Positions 1 through 15,300 are shown, numbered from the stretch's first letter. The stretch is DNA of 64,000 nt from Volvox africanus (GCA_030268105.1 BSDZ01000004.1:3273001-3337000); one strand, 5' to 3'. Program-made: numbers and translations. Notes: generated from the sequence alone by a model not told the origin.

Positions 1-393
1 GTGTGTGTTGGGAACCTTGATCGGGGTTATGTAAGAGGGTGCCGGCAGAAGATGGTGTCTCAAAGCAACATTACTTAAGCCTGCTGGTATAGCAGAACCC
101 TGAACTTGATGATTGGCTTATGACACCAAATAACTCAAGATGCGGCCCTACCCTGCAGTTTTTTTCGTTAGGCTGTCATTATCCTGCGCACAGGCCCCTC
201 TGTTAAGGAGCTCGAGCGCTCAACCCTCAAATGCTCATATCTGTAGGGCAGGCTCAGATAGGTTGGGTTACGCACATGGCTGTTTTCATTCACACCTTTC
301 CTTTTGGTAATCCGCACCCTTCGTTGGCCAACTTCGCCAGCAGCATTTTTGTTACGAGATCATGTGTGACTTCCCGTTGGATGCGGAGGACAG
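1..393 (+). other. Partial intron upstream of the first visible dynein exon
   Basis: No reading frame here resembles dynein. The segment ends in an AG (391-393) directly before an exon whose frame continues in phase through the rest of the dynein gene, so it is best read as the 3' part of an intron. The roughly 1100 N-terminal residues expected for an outer-arm heavy chain must lie upstream of the window. Confidence 0.6.
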
Positions 394-3300
394 GCTCAGA
401 AGGGGGAGGATATCAAGAAGGAGATCGAAGTATTCGCTGCCAAGGTGCGCAACTATCGCTCCGGTTTCCGGACGCGCGCTTTTTTCAAGTACAACACCGG
501 ATTCGACGCGGCCTACCCGGAGCTGGACGCCGTGGCGCGCGAGCTAGCGGATCTTAAGAAGGAGTGCGACCGACTGGAAGAGCTTTCCAGCGTGTTTGAG
601 TTCCCGCAATTGACGGAGCCGGTGATTGCGTCTATCAAGGAGACGGTTGACGACCTTGTCATGGTGAAGGACGTGTGGGACACCGCCGTGCTTTGTGAGC
701 TGCAGTTCCAGGTAAGGGCCTGCCGGAAGTGCGATGTGTGCTGTTTTGGAAGAAATGATGGCGTGTAGATATACATCGTGCAAGCATGAGATGGGATTCT
801 CAACTATCCGTCTTGGAGGATATCCCCCTGCCAACTAGCTAAGCGTGACGAGCTGCAGTGCGTAGTCATTCTTACATTGGCCTCAACATAAGTCACAACC
901 CTCAGGACTGGCGTCAAACCCTATGGAGCGACATTCGCACCGACATCATGGAGGAAGGTGCTAAGCAGTTTGTTAAGGAGGTAAAGAGCCTGCACAAGAA
1001 GGTCCGCGACGAGGACGTGTTCCGCGGCGTTGACCAGGCTGTCAAGAACTTCTTGGTGTCTGTGCCCCTGGTGGCCGACTTGCGCAGTCCCGCTATGCGT
1101 GACCGCCACTGGGAGCAGCTCATGTCCACCACCAAGGTGCGCCCACTGGTCTTGGTGCACCTCATGTATAACCCACATCCCTTGCAGTCCTTCCCATTAG
1201 TTGAGCCTGGACGTGCGCTGTAAGGATCCCGTACAAACCTGTCTCCTCTTCTCCGACTGCAAAGGATAGTATACTGAGTGCTATGGCAACGAACATTGCA
1301 GAAGCACCTGGCGCCGGATACATATAATTGTTGATGATCCCGAACGTGATGCCCTTAGCAGACCTTCATGTTCTCTTACCGTTGGCGGTTAATGGCTTCA
1401 GGTGACGTTCGACGTCAAGGACCCCAATTTTAAGCTCAACGACTTGTTGGCTCTAGAGCTGCACAAGTTTGAGGAGGAGGTGGGCGAGATCGTGGACCGT
1501 GCACAAAAAGAGGAGAAGATGGAGATTTCCCTCAAGCGCCTGACGGACACCTGGGCACGCGTCGAGTTCCAGTTCGCACAGCACAAAGATTACCCCGTCT
1601 ACACCATCAGGATGGCAGAGGAAGACTTCGAGGTGTGCCCGGGTGATCATGCTACCTCCCCAACCGCATACCGGTTAGGCTTCCCTTAATGCCAGGGTTT
1701 GTACTTTTGCATGCATGGAAAACGAAGAGTTCTAGGAATGTAGAAAGGCGTCAGGAATGGCAGGTCTTGGGGCGGTCATGCACAGCAAATTGTTCCTTCC
1801 TTCTTCCACATCTCCAACAGGCTCTGGAGGACAATCAGGTCCAGGTGCAAGGCATGATTGCCAATCGTTACATGGCCACCTTTAAAGATGAGATTTTGGG
1901 CTGGCAGAAGAAGCTCAACGATGTGGCGGATGTTAATCAGATTATGGCGGAGATCCAGCGCACATGGGCATACCTGGAGTCGCTGTTCATTCACAGCGAG
2001 GAGGTGAAGAAGGAGCTGCCGGAGGCGACGGTACGCTTCGCCAATATTGACACGGAGGTCAAGAAGGTATGCACGGGGCCCTTCTTGGGGAATCAAGGGT
2101 GTCAGGCTGAGCCTCTTGCCTCGGTGCAGATGTCTTCATCCAAACCCGTACGTTCGACGACTTAAGCTTTAGGATTTGTGTTACAACGCGCCTCCACGTC
2201 AAGGCTGCCGCAAACGCAGATTCACAGAACCCTGTATCAAAACCTCCCCAGGCCACGGGCGGTACGTTGTTGATGTGCGGTTTACCGTTTTTACATCCAG
2301 TGTGACCATAATTTTGTCTTGCAGGTATTGGCGGAGTTCAAAGAGATCAAGAACTGCGTGGCTTGCTGCCACCGCGATGGCCTATACGCTAACCTGGAGA
2401 CGCAGGAGCGCGAACTGGAAATTTGCAAAAAGGCGCTCAACGACTACATGGAATCCAAACGCCGCGCGTTCCCGCGCTTCTATTTCGTGTCTGCTGCCGA
2501 TTTGCTGGACATCTTGTCCAACGGCAACAACCCAGTGCGCGTCCAGATGCACATGAACAAGTGCTTCCAGGTACCTGTGATCGCCAAACAACGCGGCATC
2601 TTCCTTGATGCATGGCACTGTTAGTCCGACCATGCACTTGCGCTTGAATATTGTGGTCGCTCTGGTCGCCGAACAACTGGCAGATTCGCACCTCCAGTTG
2701 GGTGGAAATCCTCCATTGTGTTTGTACTGCAGCCAGCAAGGCCCCTTGCTGCTCCCTGCGGTCCTTCACGCAGGCAATCGACAAGCTCCGTCTGGATACA
2801 GAGGAGGTTGTACCGGGTCGCCGACCAAAGGGCCTGGGCATGGAATCGTGCGTCGGCATCGAGTATGTGCCTTTCTCTTCGCCGCTGCCACTGGAGAACA
2901 AGGTCAGCTCAACTCCTGAAATATCGGCTGCTTCTGCATGTTGCCTTGAGCCTGCATGCCTCAACTTGTCGTGGGATTGAGGACTTCCCTGTGTCAAGCT
3001 GTTTCATTTAAGCGCAATGGAATGGTCGCTTTGCCTGTTTGGTAACAACTGTAGGTGGAGGAATACATGAACGACATCATTGTTAAGATGCGTGACGAAC
3101 TGCGCATGGTTCTGAAGGCATCGGTGGAAGACTACCCTTCCAAGCCGCGCGAGCAGTGGCTTTTTGACTGGCCGTCGCAAGTTATCCTGGTGGTCAATCA
3201 GATCTTCTGGTGCATGGAGGTGGAACAAGCATTCGTGGAAATGGCCAAGGGTGACAAGGACGCGATGGCGAAGTACAACGACTTCCAGGTTTGTGTTTGC

Positions 3301-6300
3301 ACCGAGGTTGTCCTCCTGTGCGTGCACGCTACGTAAGGCGGGGGACGTGGCATGACCTTTGGGGAACTAGGAAGACAAATTGCAGTATGTGTCTATCTAC
3401 TGCATTTCAAGCATGGCTTCTATAGCCGGCCGGTAGGGAGCTTGGAATACAACGGACCCAGTAACAGGAACTGGAGAAGAGATCAGGCCACTACACTCGC
3501 TGGTTCAATGTGTAGGTCAAAATTGAGGGATTAGCTGTCAGAACCGTTGGGGCGTCGCATATTGCAATTTTATCCTTTCCCGTATCGTGACCTGCTGTTC
3601 TACAGGTCAAGCAGCTCACCAAGCTGATTGAGGTGACACGCACAGATCTGTCGAAACCAAGCCGCCAAAAAATCATGAACATGATTACCATCGATGCTCA
3701 CTCGCGTGATATGGTTCTGGTAAGTGAGTCGGTGCGCACGGACACGCGCTTATTGGTGGGACCATGGGGAGCCATCAAGCAGGAAATATACACATGCAGC
3801 AGTTCATAAGCCTTTCCAAAGGCTTGCATAGGGCTTCCACATCTTCCTGCCTCCGCTGTATAACTCAACACCCCGTCCTACCACGAATAGCTGCAAGCCC
3901 TCAGCTTAAGGTGGTGCAGGCCTACCCTTAACAATTCGCCACATGCCTGATATTTTTAGTAAGGAAACCACGTCCATGGTTGATCTTGTACAGGCGGTTG
4001 TGGACGCCAAGGCAGACCAACCGGATTGCTTCCAATGGGTTAGCCAGCTGCGGTCGTACTGGGACAACGACATCGTGGACTGCCGCATTCGCATCTGCGA
4101 TGCATCATTCCCGTACGGCTACGAATACCTGGGCAATGGTCCCCGCCTGGTCATCACGCCCCTCACGGATCGCATTTACATTACTGCCACGCAGGTACGA
4201 AGGTTTCATGCCGTAAATGCACAGAAGCTGCCCGCAGCTGGTGATCGTACGTTCCTCGTGTGCTATATTTAAGACTGCTGCATGCAGACTTTATTTGCTG
4301 GCACCCTATGTTCCACGTGCTTGTTCTATAGAAGACTTTGCTTTGTGCCTGATACAGCGCGGCCTATACCGGTCATCGGCAGTGGATATCTGGTTCCCTG
4401 CACGCTTATCGTCGCCATATACCCCGTTGCTACACTTACACACTGCACGCAGGCGTGCTGGCTGTCGTTAGGCACCGCCCCTGCTGGCCCCGCCGGCACG
4501 GGCAAGACGGAGACCACGAAAGATTTGTCCGCGCAGCTTGGAAAGTCGGTGTATGTCTTCAATTGCTCCCCAGAAATGGACTACCGCACCATGGGTGATA
4601 TCTTCAAGGGCCTGGCTGCGTCGGGGTCCTGGGGCTGCTTCGACGAATTCAACCGGCTGGTGCCTGAGGTGCTCTCCGTGTGCTCGGTGCAGTACAAGTG
4701 TGTCACCGACAGCCAGAAGCGCAAGACGATGTTGCCGGGCCGTGGCTTGGAGTACATCAAGGAGGGCGTTAAGCACCCAGCCATTGCGAATTGGTCATTT
4801 ATTGCTGCAGACGGTGTGGAGATGCCACTGGAGGAGGGTACTTCGGCGTTCATCACCATGAATCCTGGGTACATTGGCCGAGCAGAGCTGCCGGAGTCAC
4901 TAAAGGTGAGCTACTGCAACATTGGGCGAAATGCTGCTGGATGTCCCGATCAGGACGTTTGACAGAACGATTCTGTTCGATGGTGATGTCTAAATTGTGC
5001 TCCCGGTTTCAAATATACGTGTCAGGTTGACATGGGTTGAGGTGCACGTGGGGTTCATGGTCCACATCGTATATGCTACGCCATGGATGATAAACATCAT
5101 ATGACGCCTCTGCTCCGTGTTCCTGGCTTCTTCTCTCCCGCATGCAGGCCCTCTTCCGCCCCATCACTGTGATGGTGCCTGATCGCCAGCTTATCATGGA
5201 GAACATGCTCATGGCGGAAGGCTTCGTGGAGGCTAAGATGTTGGCCAAGAAGTTCGCGTCACTGTATTACCTGCTGGAGGACCTCCTCAGCCCGCAGAAG
5301 CATTATGACTGGGGCCTGCGTGCCATTAAATCAGTGCTGGTGGTGGCTGGATCGCTGCTGCGCGCCGAGACCGGTCAGGTGGAGGCCGACGTGTTGTTCC
5401 GCGCGCTGCGTGACTTCAACATTCCCAAGATCCTGGCGCAAGACATGGTTATCTTCATGGGCTTGCTCAATGACCTGTTCCCAGGTACGGCACGCCACCC
5501 TGCGACTCGCCAGCTTGATGCGTCTTTCCTTTATTGTTCAATCGCTAAGATTCATCGCCTGTTTGTTGAATGGGTGGGAGTTTATAATCTTATCATGTCA
5601 GTACGTGCAGTTTATGAATGCATTAAAACACGCCTGCCGCTACATATTCGCCTGTGCAGGTATTGACCCACCACGGAAGCGTGACCTAGAGTTTGAAGAG
5701 GTCATCGTGTCCACCATTAAGGAGATGGGCCTTACGGCGGAGGAGGACTTCGTATTGCGTGTGGTGCAGTTCTCGGAGCTGTTGGCCATCAGGCACTGCG
5801 TCTTCCTGATGGGCCCCACTGGAACTGGTCGCACTGAGTGCTACCGGGTGCTGGCCAAGTCCATCACCAAGGGCTGCAACAACCCAATAAACGACTACCT
5901 CAAGATGACCAACAAGAAAAAGGTTATCATCCGTGACATTAACCCCAAATCCATCTCCACATATGAGCTGTACGGCCAAGTCAACCAGGTGCGTGCTGCT
6001 TGCCTGTCTCTGCTATTTTAATCGTGTCGGGATAAGCGTTCCAAGGCATCTGCGTGCCTTGGCTTGTGGCGACCGCAGTGACCTTTTGCTACGCTGCGTG
6101 CACACCACTCTTTGCATGCCATTACCCCCCCATTATACACCAGGCGACTCGCGAATGGAAGGACGGCCTCCTGTCATACTACATGCGTGAGCTGGCCAAT
6201 ATGCCGGGTGACGATCCCAAATGGCTTATGCTGGATGGCGATCTGGACGCTAACTGGATCGAGTCCATGAACTCGGTGATGGATGACAACCGTCTGTTGA

Positions 6301-9300
6301 CGCTGCCGTCCAATGAGCGCATCCGCGTACTGCCGCACATGAAGCTGATCTTTGAGATCCGCGATCTCAAGTTCGCCACGCCCGCTACCGCCACTCGCGC
6401 CGGTATCCTGTACATTTCTGAGAGTCAGCAGTGGCACAACATGGCGATGTCCTGGATTAACCGGTACGTAGCGACTGTGGCTATATCATCCTGGGACCTC
6501 TTGAGTGTGGCATGCCGGTTTCGTCTTTTGCACTTCGCATGGTATGTTGTGTTCGAGCCGGGCTGGCTACGCCGCGCTTGCAATGCTTGTCGTGTAGAGT
6601 GATTGCCTCACGAAATCCTGTCCATGTCAGTCCGTCGCAACTTCAGAGCGTGTGCCTCGTTCCATTTGAGGCAATAGGAACCTAATTCTGTCTCTTCCTC
6701 CCCCTCCCCGTGAACACCCGTCACACCCGTGTTTGCCCTCAGGGTTGTGAAGCCATACGCGGAGCGCGCCAAATGGAAGGACCCGACGCTGCCGGTGCAG
6801 TGGCTGCGAGACATGTTTGAGAAGTACATCCCCACTACACTCCTTGAAATGAAGAAAAGCTACAGCCATATCACACCCCTGGCACAGATGAACTTCGTCA
6901 CAACGCTAGTCAACATTATGGAAGGTGTCTTGAGGCCCGAAAACTTATCCAACAAGGCTGACCAGAGCCTTTTTGAAATGTACTTTGTTTTCGCAATGAT
7001 CTGGGCGTTTGGTGGAGCTCTCGTAGAGAAGGACGGTATACCGTATAGGTGAGACTGACTGAAGCACCATCTGCTATATTTAGTTCCATCAGTGGTTATA
7101 GGGATGCAACGAATCCGACGTACGGATTCCCATCGACGCCATGAAGAGGCGCCAGCGTGTCCCAGTTCGTGGTAAAACTTCCCTTCCCCCTCTCCTTCCC
7201 AGGCGCAACTTCGACAAGTGGTTCAAGCAGACCTGGACGACTGTTAAGATTCCGGGCAAGGGCACGGTATATGACTATTTTGTCAACTCCAAGACGCAAA
7301 AGTTCCAACCTTGGGCTGAGCTGGTGACAGACATAGACTACGATGGCTCGCAACCCATGTCCACCGTGTTTGTGCCTACTGCGGAAACTAGCAGTCTGCG
7401 ATTCTTCCTGGATATGATGGTTGATTTGCGGAAACCCATAATGTTCGTGGGTGGCGCTGGTGTGGGCAAAACGCAGCTGGTGAAGGGCAAGCTTAGCAGC
7501 CTGTCGGAGGACTTTATCTCACTTTCTATCAGCTTCAACTACTTTACAGACGTCGTCTCGTTCCAGAAGGTGTGCTGTGTGGCACTTAGCCCAACATATT
7601 TGCAAAATGCTGTTGTGGTTTGCTGGGGTTGGATTCGGACATGCATGTCGCAACGTGTTGATGCGGGCTTCACCGCTTCGCACACATGCCAGTTCGCATG
7701 AAATCCCAACTAAATGTGAAACGACACAACTCTTCCTCGTTGTGAGCATGCACATCTTTAATATCCTAACCTTTATGTGCAGGTGCTTGAGAGCCCGCTG
7801 GAGAAGAAGGCAGGCATCAATTACGGGCCGCCTGGCACCAAGCAGCTCATCTATTTTGTGGACGATCTGAACATGCCGAAGCTGGATCTGTACGAGACTG
7901 CGATGCCAATCTCGCTCATCCGCCAGCACCTGGGCTGGGGCCACTGGTTCGATCGCACAAAGCTGACACCCAAGAACATCAACAACACGCAGTATGTAGC
8001 GTGCATGAACCCCACCGCTGGTTCCTTTATTATCAACCCGCGCCTGCAGCGCCTTTTCATGACCCTGGCGGTGGACTTCCCGGGCCAGGACTCCCTGATG
8101 AAGATCTACGGCACCTTTCTGCAGGTCCGTATCCTTGGCTTGTAATTCTTTTCTGCTTTTTGTGGCTCGTTGGTTTGCGTCTGGATATGAAGTTCCTGGT
8201 AGCCTGTACGCTGCCTTGCATCGTGGACGGTCCAGATTAGTGCAGAACATGACGATGTAGTGAGCCTCGTGGACGGCTGTCCTCAGGCACCCAATGCGTA
8301 CTCCCCTGTGAGTGTTCACGTGTCTCGGGTTTAACCGTCTTCTACGCTCATCATCACGCTTCGACACCCAGGGCCACCTTAAGAAGTTCAGAGAGGAGAT
8401 TCAGGACATGGGCACCAAGATCCTGCAGGCCGCTCTGGCGCTGCATGACAAGGTGTCGCAGACTTTCCGCAAGACCGCCATCAATTTCCATTACGAGTTC
8501 ACTGTGCGCCACTTGGCCAACGTGTTCCAGGGCCTGCTCATGTCCACGCCCGATGCCTTCAACTCCCCCGTCAAGTGGGGCAAACTGTGGCTACATGAGT
8601 CGGAGCGTGTGTACGCCGACCGCCTTGTCTCACTGTACGACCTGGACGCCTACAATAAGGCCGCCGTCGCCATCGCCAAGAAGTACTTCGCAGTTACGGA
8701 CATTGACGACTACTATAAGAAGAAGGACCCCAAGCCGCTCATCTTCTGTCATTTTGCCCGTGGCCTGGCGGACAAGGCCTACGATGAGGTGCCGGACTAT
8801 GCATCACTGTACAAAACTCTGACAGAGGCGCTCAACGAGTACAACGATACTAACGCCGCTATGGATCTTGTGCTTTTCGAGGACGCCATGAAACACGTGT
8901 GCCGCATCAGCCGCATCGTGTCCAATCCCTCGGGCCATGCTCTGCTCGTCGGCGTGGGCGGTTCCGGCAAGCAGTCATTGGCGCGTTTGTCCGCACACAT
9001 TTGTGGCTATGTCACCACTACAATTGTGATCTCCGGCTCCTACTCGATGAATAACTTCAAGGAGGACATCCAGAAGATGTACCGCCGCGCGGGCGTCAAG
9101 GGCGAGGGCGTCATGTTCCTGTTCACTGACTCACAAATTATTGATGAGCGCATGCTGGTGTACATCAACGACCTGCTGTCGTCGGGTGAGATTCCCGACC
9201 TGTTCCCTCAGGAGGACAAGGACGACATCATCAATGCGCTGCGCTCCGAGACAAAGAGCCTGGGCCTGATAGATACGCCGGAGAACTGCTGGGGCGTGTT

Positions 9301-12300
9301 TATTCAGAAGGTCAAGACCAACCTCCATATGGTTTTCACAGCCTCACCAGTCGGCGAGAACTTCCGTGTGCGCTCACAGGTGCGGCAATAGGTTTTTGAG
9401 CATCCGATCAGGAGTAGCGTGCGGGATGCTGTGTATTGAAAGCTGTGTCAGGACTAGGTCTTAAATTGACTGCACTTCGCCGTATCACAGCCTTTCCCCG
9501 ATTCTCCCCTCCTCGCACTCCGCAGCGCTTCCTGGCGACGGTTACGTCCACTGTCATTGACTGGTTTCAGCCGTGGCCTGAGAGCTCCCTGTTCAGTGTG
9601 GCAAAGCGCTTCCTGGATGAAGTTGACCTGGGCGAGGACAACGTACGGAATGCGGTCGTGGAGTTCATGCCATACAGCTTCCAGCTCGTGAACAAGGTAA
9701 AGCTTTGGCGCTGAGCCGCGTGCGGGGTCCTTACAGGCGTTTCCTAATGGAAGGAAACCTTTCTTGTTCTCATGTCCAAGAGTGGTGTGCTCATATACGA
9801 TATCAAGGGAGTGAAACGCACGATGAAACCCACCATGCCAACTAATCGTGCACCTTCTGCTGGTTTCCATCATTTTGGTGTCTGGGTATTGTAAGTTGCT
9901 TGGATTGACCCCGGTGCTTACGTGAATTTTGCATGAACGCTGAATACGGTGCAGATATCAATCAAGTTCCGCGAGATGGAACGCCGCTACAATTACACGA
10001 CGCCCAAGACGTTCTTGGAGCTAATTAAGCTTTACAAGAACGTCCTGGCCGCCAAGCGTAAGGGGAACCTGGACAACACGGAGCGCCTGGAGAACGGTCT
10101 GCAGAAGCTGCACAAGGTGCAAGCGGATGTGGACGTGTTGGTGGAGGAAGCCAAGGTGAAGGCCGTGGAAGTGGAGAACAAAGTGGCATCCGCCAACATC
10201 TTTGCAGAGCAAGTTGGCGTGGAGAAGGAGAAGGTCAATGCGGAGAACGCAGCAGCACAGGTGTGTAGGCAACGAAGACGAATGCCTCCTTTTGCCCTGG
10301 TTGCTCGCGTGTCCCTAGGGTTTTAGGGCTAGGGTTAACGGTCATGCAGCAATGTATGCATATATGCTTGGGCTCTGTCGGCGTACAATCCTCGTGTCAA
10401 CCCTATTTTTACCATCGTGAATGCAGATTGAGGCCGAGAAGTGTGCGGTCATTGCCAAGGAGGTCTCTGAGAAACAGGCCAGTTGTGAGGCCGATCTGGC
10501 AGCCGCAGAGCCGCTGGTGGCTGAGGCCATGGCTGCTCTCGAGACGGTGACCAAGAAGGATTTGGGTGAGGCCAAGTCGCTTAAGAAGCCACCTCCAGGT
10601 GTGGATGATATTACGGCTGTGGTCATTTGCTTGCTGGACAACAATCCAAAGGACAAGTCATGGGCGGCAGCGCAGAAGATGATGAACAACGTGGACAAGT
10701 TCATCGAGCGTGTGAAGTCGTTCAAGACTGTTATCGACGCGGGACAGGTGCGGCTGCTTAGCCTGGTGCTTTCCTGCTACGTGCAAGAGTGGGTTTGCAT
10801 TAAGTTGCAGGGTAAGATGTACCCACTCAATGTCGGGATTCCAGGTCCGCACCATGTTCCTACCGGTGAATTATGATTTCTGCTGAGCAACTGATCCGGG
10901 TAAATAAGCCTACCTGCATTGGGGCACACTGTTGCCAAAGCCTTTGGTTTTGATGCCTGCCACCGGCTCCTGCTCCAAACTTGCTTATCTAATGTTCCCT
11001 TTATCCCCATGACCTTGCCTGATCCACAGGTTGCACGCAAGACGGTGGATGCATGCAGGCCCTACCTTCAGCTGGAGCACTTCAACCGTGAGGCCATCGG
11101 CAAGAAGTCCGCAGCCGCCGCCGGTCTCTGCGAGTGGGCCATCAATATCATCAAGTACTACGACGTGGTGCAAGAAGTGGAGCCGAAGCGCCAGGAATTG
11201 GCAGCAGCAAATGCCAAGCTCGAGGAGGCAAACGTCACGTAAGTTATTGGCAAGGCAGGCCAAAGCCTGGGTAACATACGCCCATCTGCGCTTTAGGGTG
11301 CGCCATTGGGCTGAGAGGAAGGCAAATGCAGCACGGCTTCTTTTAAGTATTCGCCATTTCATGGGTGTACATGATCGTATTATGCCATATTCCCATTTGC
11401 ATACGTCGCATTGAGAGAGAGCCGAATATCTCTGTCTGCCCCTTTTGTCTCCCATAGGCTGGCGTCTGTGCAAGAAAAGGTGGCTTTGTTGAACGCGAAG
11501 GTGCAGGAGTTGGAGCAGCAGTTCAAGGAGGCCAACGATGATAAGGAGGCCGCCATCCGTGAGGCCGAGCGCTGCCAACGCAAGCTAGAGCTAGCCAACC
11601 GCCTCATCAATGCGCTTGCATCGGAGGGCGAGCGTTGGGCTCTTACCGTGGAGCAGCTCCGCAAGAACTATGAGGTCCTGACTGGTAAGCAGGCGCCAGC
11701 CGGGTCCACGGCAGCGTGGGCGGCCTGCTTCTGCGGGTATTCAGCGAGTTAGAGTGCGTTTCCTAGTAGTGGCATGTTATTTACTTAGTGCTCACATTCT
11801 GGTTTTACATCTGACAATTTCCTTGTCGGCCCCTTTCTTGCAGGTGACATGCTTCTTGCGGCAGCATTCGTATCGTACGCCGGACCCTTCACGGCCAAAT
11901 TCCGCGCGCAGCTGATTGACGACTGGATTCTGTTCCTGCGCGAACGCCACATGCCCATGACTGAGGGCATAAGCGACCCGCTCAAGGTACAGCTTCTTGA
12001 AAGCCACTTATGCGGATGCTTACGCGGGCACAACTCTGCTCCTTGCTTTGGATGCCGCTGGCTCATCTTGGCCTGCGTGCCACTGATGTGCCTGTATTTT
12101 GGGGGACGTATCCTGCTGGGCTTCGCATAGTGGTTGGTGTTCGTGCCTTTCCACTGAGCTTGGTAACCCTATACCTTGGCGCGCGTGCAGGTGTTGGTGG
12201 ACGACGCGCTAGTTGCAGGCTGGATCCGCGAGGGCCTGCCATCTGACCCCACCTCCGTCCAGAATGGCACTATCCTTACAAACTCGGAGCGCTGGAGCCT

Positions 12301-15300
12301 GATGATGGATCCGCAGCTGCAGGGCATTCTATGGATTAAAGAGCGTGAGAGCAAGAACAACCTACAGGTGTGAAGCTAGTGGGGCCAGGCAGTATGTCAG
12401 GGCAGCGTGCAGCGTACGAACAACTCTGTAATTCGCCGGCATCGGTTGGCTATCCACATAGTTTATAAGTTCTTAAGCTCCTTGATGCCACGCTTGATGT
12501 CTTGTGGCCGCAAGCATTTCGCACCGGCTAAGGAATTTCCCGCTGTACTTGCTCCTCGATCCTTGTGGCCCGTACAGGTCACACGCATGGGCGCACCCAA
12601 CATGCTGTCGGTTATGGAGCGCGCCATTGAGAGTGGTCATAGTGTGTTGATCGAGAACATGGGTGAGGCGATCGATGCCGTGCTCAACCCCGTCATTACG
12701 CGTTCCACCTTCAAGAAGGGTCGCTCACTGTACGTCAAGCTGGGCGACAAGGAGTGCGAGTACAACAAGAACTTCAGGCTCTTCATGCACACTAAGCTCT
12801 CTAATCCGCACTACCCACCTGAGATCCAGGTACGGATCTGATTCAACCCTGCTAATCTACACAGGGCTGGACACACACCCCTCAGTAACGCACCACTGGA
12901 TAGCCGCAATTATAACTTGCCGTGGGCCCAGAATGTAACCGTCACCGACGATACTCCGGCCGGCGCCATGCGTACCTGTGTTGTGACTCCGCGACAGCGG
13001 CAGGTTAGGATCCATTGTTGCTGCTAAAGCACTTTCCCTTTCACCCGTGGTACTGGACGTCCAGGCCGAGACGACGCTGATCAATTTCACGGTGACAGAA
13101 CAGGGCCTGGAAGACCAGCTGCTGGCACTGGTAGTGAACAAGGAGCGGCCCGACCTGGAGGAGACCAAGACGCAGCTCATTATCCAGAATACTGAGTTCA
13201 CCATTAAGCTTAAGGAGCTGGAGGACGGGCTGCTGCTAAAGCTGTCCACCGCGGAGGGTGACATTACGGAGGATGTGGCGCTCATCGAGTCACTGGAGGA
13301 CGCAAAGCGAGTGTCCACAGAGATTAGCGAGAAGGTGGGCAGGACTTGAGAAGATGTACGGAGTACCCTAGGCTGATTGTCGACATCTAAAGGGTTGTGA
13401 TGGCTTGGGATAGAGTTCAGGCAAAAGCATGGTGAGCTTGCTGGGATGGTGTCGGCTGCGTGTTCTACAGGGATTTCCCATATTGCTCATCGTGGCTGTG
13501 GCTGTTGGAGCCAATGTCATGGACGCGGCGGTTGAGGACTTTTGCGACGCGTGCCCGTGCAGGTCAAGGAGTCACGCGAGACGGAGCAGGCCATCAACGA
13601 GAACCGCAACAAATACCGCACTGTGGCGGCGCGGGGCGCCATGCTGTTTTTCCTGCTCAACTCGCTGAACAAGATTCACGCCTTCTACCAGTTCTCACTC
13701 AACGCGTTCGTGACAGTTTTTAGTCGCGGCTTGGACCTGGCGCCAGGGGGACGCAAGAAGAAACCGCAGCTTAAGAAGACGCCATCCTTGCGCGACCAGG
13801 TATGGGGGGCCGAAGGACTTACTCGTAATCATTTATGCCTGCAATAACGCTTCATGCTTTGCAGCAATCCACGCAACAGCCGCTGAATCCAAGCAGTTTC
13901 TTCTACAACAACTTAACGAAATGCCTGCAAACAACATTTCATCCTGTTGGTGTTGCTTCTGCTCGTGCCCTCCCCTTACAGCCCATGGACCACCAAACAT
14001 TAATGGAGAAGGCCCGGCGCAGCAGTGGTGTCAGCGAACGCCGCACAAGTCAAGAGGGCATTCCTGCGGTCGAGGCCTCGCAGACCTCGCTGCCCGACTC
14101 GCAGAACGGCCGTGCCAGCCAGGGCGGCGATGACGAGGAGGACGAGGAGTCCTACAGCATGAGCCCCGAGGCGCTTGAGGAGAGGCTGATTAGCTTGCTG
14201 GAAACATGCACGTACACGGTGTACAATTACACACGGCGCGGCCTCTTTGACCGTGATAAGCTCATCGTGCTCAGCCTGCTCACGTTTACCATCCTACTGC
14301 GTAGCCAAGCAGTAGACGCGTCCGAATATGAGGCGCTGTGCCGTGGCATGCGCAATCCCACGCCACCGCCCATCACCGACGATCTCAGCCGGTACGTGCT
14401 GGTTGCTTGTGGATGGGACGGAAACCCTCTGGACGGTGGCCATAGCCGTAATTCCGACCCCGCTTCTGGAGAATACCGTTGAAGTATTGCATAAATTGTT
14501 GGGTGATATAGGCGGAGCTCATGCTGACCGCCAGCTTCATGGATATGTAAACCAGGCCGCAAGAGGCTCCATGCACAGGGTTTGCATCATGCAGTACACA
14601 ATGATGATTGAGATGGCAAGTATTTCAATGCCATGTTCATGCCATGTTCGACAGTTGGATGACGGAGTCTCAATGGTCGGCGCTGGACGTCCTGACGGCG
14701 TTGCCGTGCTTTGCGCATCTCGCCAAGGACATGGAGAAAAACAGCGATGATTGGTACACCTGGTGTAATAATGAGGCGGCCGAGCGTGCCAACATGCCTG
14801 GTGACTGGGCGCGCCTGTCGGAGTTCCGCCATTTGCTCATCATCCGCGCTCTCCGCCCAGACCGCATCACGAACGCCCTGCAGAACTTCTGCGAGCACAT
14901 GATGGGCACCGCATATGTTAACCAGGTGCGTGGTTCCGTCTTCCTCTAACAAGGGTTTGAGGCTTAGGTCTGCAAAACTTGCAGCGGGACCAATTGCTTC
15001 TCTGAAAGCGGAACAACTGGCTTCGTCGCTGCCTCTTGTTAGAAGAGTTGCTTCACAGACCAGGTCCATTGGCGTTACACTGTGCATGGAAACAGCGCAT
15101 GCCTAACCTCCTTCCTACCGTCCGTTCCCGTTTCTCGTTGTTCTCGCACCACAGGACGCCTTCTCTCCGGCCGCCATGATGGAGGAGTCATCCTCTGCGA
15201 CGCCTATCTTCTTTATCCTGTTCCCCGGATACAGCCCCAGTAAGGAGATTGAGGTGTACGCAAACAAGTGCGGTTACAGTGTGGCCAACGGCCGGCTGTG

